Position numbers and translations under genes: made by a program. A model generated the notes under the pieces. It had not been told where the DNA came from. It was given only the letters and a program-made list of their open reading frames with translations, and did not search any database. Positions 20,258 to 21,934 of a stretch of 21,934 bases of DNA are shown here, piece by piece (the first letter of the stretch is position 1; every line of letters starts with the position of its first letter). This DNA is from an uncultured Bacilli bacterium (GTDB lineage Bacteria > Bacillota_I > Bacilli_A > RF39 > UBA660): NCBI GenBank assembly GCA_934176955.1, contig CAKPOS010000016.1, positions 1-21,934 of the forward strand, in the 5' to 3' direction.

Positions 20258-21934
20258 ATGAAAATATTTAAAAGAAGAAAATATTTAATATTAATTGGCT
20301 TATTTATCTATGTAATATTAATGATAGGTGGGACTTACGCTTATTTATATACGGCCGATAAAAAAAGTACATTAGCAGGTAACTTGTCAACAGCTAATAT
20401 TAAATTACAAGTTACTAGAGTAACACCAATATCAAGTAAAGGAAAATCAAACTTAGTACCATTACTAGATACGGCCTTAAAAAATGCACTTTTAGGTTCT
20501 GATGGAAAAAGCAGTTGCATAGATGCAAATAACAATGTTTCTTGTGAAGTTTATAAAGTTACTATTAAAAATACAGGAAATAGTAATTTAAAACTATCTA
20601 GCTTTATTACTTTAGTCGCTAGTGGGAAAAATAATATTTATCAAAACTTAAAATGGGAATTAATTGAAAATGCTACTACTAGAAAAAAAGAATATACAAC
20701 AAATGGTATGGAAAAATCAGTTTTAGAAAGAAATTTTTCATTAGCTGTCTCGGAAACAAAAGAATACTATTTTGCATTATGGATAAGTGAAAATGGCAAA
20801 GATCAAAGAGAAACGGATAAGGGAATTTATGGGGGACTTATTGAAGTAAATTCTAGTAATGGATTAGGAACAACGGCAACATTTGGAGACTTTGACAGTG
20901 ATTATTGTACCAATAATGATATTGATAAGTTAGGAGACTGTATTTTAATTACCAATAAATATTCCTCTAGTGTTGATTCAGCAAAAGCAGATATTGAAAC
21001 TAAAGTTGCCAATTTCAATGAAACAGCACCAAATATTACTTATACAAAAACAAGCTCTTCTAACATTCAAGGAAGTAATATCGTAAGTACAACCGATAAA
21101 ATTTATTTTGGAACGAACTATACATTCAATGAGTCAACTGGTCAGTATGCTTTACAAAAAACAGTAAGAGATGATATGACCAATAAATTATCAACAACTA
21201 CAACGAAGTATTATACTTGTGCGAATACTAGTACAAGTTGTTCAACAATGTATGTAATTTATTCTGCAACTAGTACAACTTCTAATGGAACAACAACATA
21301 TAAAGCAACAAAAGTAGACCAATATAGTTCTACAAAAAATATTGTTAATTTATCTAACAGCGGTCTTTATATGGCAGAAGATGACTATGGCAAGAGCTAT
21401 TATTATCGAGGAAGTATTGACAATAATTATGTTTCCTTTGCAGGATTTATTTGGCGAATCATTCGTATCAACGGAGACGGAAGTATTAGAATGATTTATT
21501 CAGGAACATCTACTACAGATACAGGAGCAAAAACATCAATAGGAACCTCAGCATTTAATACTGATCCTTATGATATGGCTTATTTAGGATATAAGTATGG
21601 ATTAGACAAGACTTACCAAGAAACCACCGCGACTAACTTATATTATAGTAATATAAATGCCAATACCAATTATTATTTTGCTGATTCTTATACCAAAAAT
21701 GACGCGACAAAGAAATTATCATTATCGGGAAATATAATAAGTGGAACCTTGGAAAATGTTTGGGGAAGCAATAACAGTACTTATAAGTATAGTTGCTTTA
21801 GTACATCAAAAACAGGTACTTGTACAACATTAGTAGAAATTGCTTCTTATGTAAATATAAGCCAAGTAAAAGTCAAAGCATATCATTCTTACCTTTCTAA
21901 AAGTTATGAATCAACTTATACAGATGAACATGAT
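20258..21934 (+). CDS. Large secreted protein with SipW-type signal peptide (partial)
   Basis: The frame is open from the ATG at 20258 to the right edge, 559 codons, so the end is not seen. Residues 1-30 are a signal peptide: a basic start (KIFKRRK), a hydrophobic core and GGTYAYLYT. That GGTYA-Y pattern is the SipW-dependent type found in TasA and camelysin. A TasA-like beta domain may follow (NIKLQV, VTIKNTGNSNLKL, about 45-180). Further on is a Thr/Ser/Asn/Tyr-rich part with paired cysteines and the FAGFIWRIIRINGDGSIRMI module (about 393-412). Likely a surface or matrix protein. It has its own promoter and ribosome site; no SipW peptidase is in the window. The family of the later part is not recognised. 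Confidence 0.85.
   Translation, partial: MKIFKRRKYLILIGLFIYVILMIGGTYAYLYTADKKSTLAGNLSTANIKLQVTRVTPISSKGKSNLVPLLDTALKNALLGSDGKSSCIDANNNVSCEVYKVTIKNTGNSNLKLSSFITLVASGKNNIYQNLKWELIENATTRKKEYTTNGMEKSVLERNFSLAVSETKEYYFALWISENGKDQRETDKGIYGGLIEVNSSNGLGTTATFGDFDSDYCTNNDIDKLGDCILITNKYSSSVDSAKADIETKVANFNETAPNITYTKTSSSNIQGSNIVSTTDKIYFGTNYTFNESTGQYALQKTVRDDMTNKLSTTTTKYYTCANTSTSCSTMYVIYSATSTTSNGTTTYKATKVDQYSSTKNIVNLSNSGLYMAEDDYGKSYYYRGSIDNNYVSFAGFIWRIIRINGDGSIRMIYSGTSTTDTGAKTSIGTSAFNTDPYDMAYLGYKYGLDKTYQETTATNLYYSNINANTNYYFADSYTKNDATKKLSLSGNIISGTLENVWGSNNSTYKYSCFSTSKTGTCTTLVEIASYVNISQVKVKAYHSYLSKSYESTYTDEHD

Noticed and set aside
20341..20535. Minus-strand open frame of 64 codons
   Set aside because: It is opposite the surface protein gene, which is open for 559 codons with promoter and ribosome site.

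Overview
The window comes from an AT-rich, low-GC Gram-positive bacterium, probably an uncultured member of the Bacilli close to the Mollicutes (RF39-like gut lineages); this placement is an inference from gene content and composition. UGA is a stop codon: prfB (release factor 2) is present with the classical programmed +1 frameshift at an in-frame UGA, and ftsEX, a class B penicillin-binding protein and an M23-like protein point to a walled cell. Many promoters carry an extended -10 (TG-N-TATAAT), often with very short leaders.

Layout. 1-1122: the 3' part of a Pro/Gln/Asn-rich protein built from 48-bp tandem repeats, then an Asn/Gln-rich protein with one C-terminal membrane segment. 1105-4068: an RNHCP zinc-ribbon protein (minus strand), a divergent membrane-anchored degenerate M23-like protein, and recG. 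4069-6748: an accessory island in which an AbiEi/AbiEii toxin-antitoxin pair with its own promoter and palindromic operator sits between two broken copies of a Cys-rich gene. 6749-8203: an 11-12 segment YfcC-like transporter. 8204-9732: a frameshifted small gene, a YdcF/DUF218 protein and tRNA-Arg(ACG), all on the minus strand. 9733-10173: a membrane-anchored thioredoxin. 10294-13156: prfB and two YitT-family membrane proteins in one tightly packed operon. 13235-14819: ftsE-ftsX. 14848-15114: a small DUF2624-like protein. 15233-17476: class B PBP. 17517-18971: rpmG, efp, yceD, rpmF. 18972-19508: a third Cys-rich gene fragment next to a duplicated recG tail. 19509-20114: tdk. 20258-21934: the start of a large secreted protein with a SipW-type signal peptide, running off the window.

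The most unusual content is the family of three broken Cys-rich gene fragments (A 4201-4449, B 6244-6551, C 19119-19226). They share conserved blocks, lie in the gaps between housekeeping genes, have a base and codon composition sharply unlike the host (third positions mostly C or T), and differ strongly between the conserved cysteines. Copy C sits just after a roughly 70-bp duplication of the recG 3' end, whose original lies just upstream of copy A, so recG tail and cassette seem to have been copied together. They may be decaying paralogues, a silent donor reservoir for a variable surface or pilin-like gene, or targets of a mutagenic retroelement; the window alone cannot decide.
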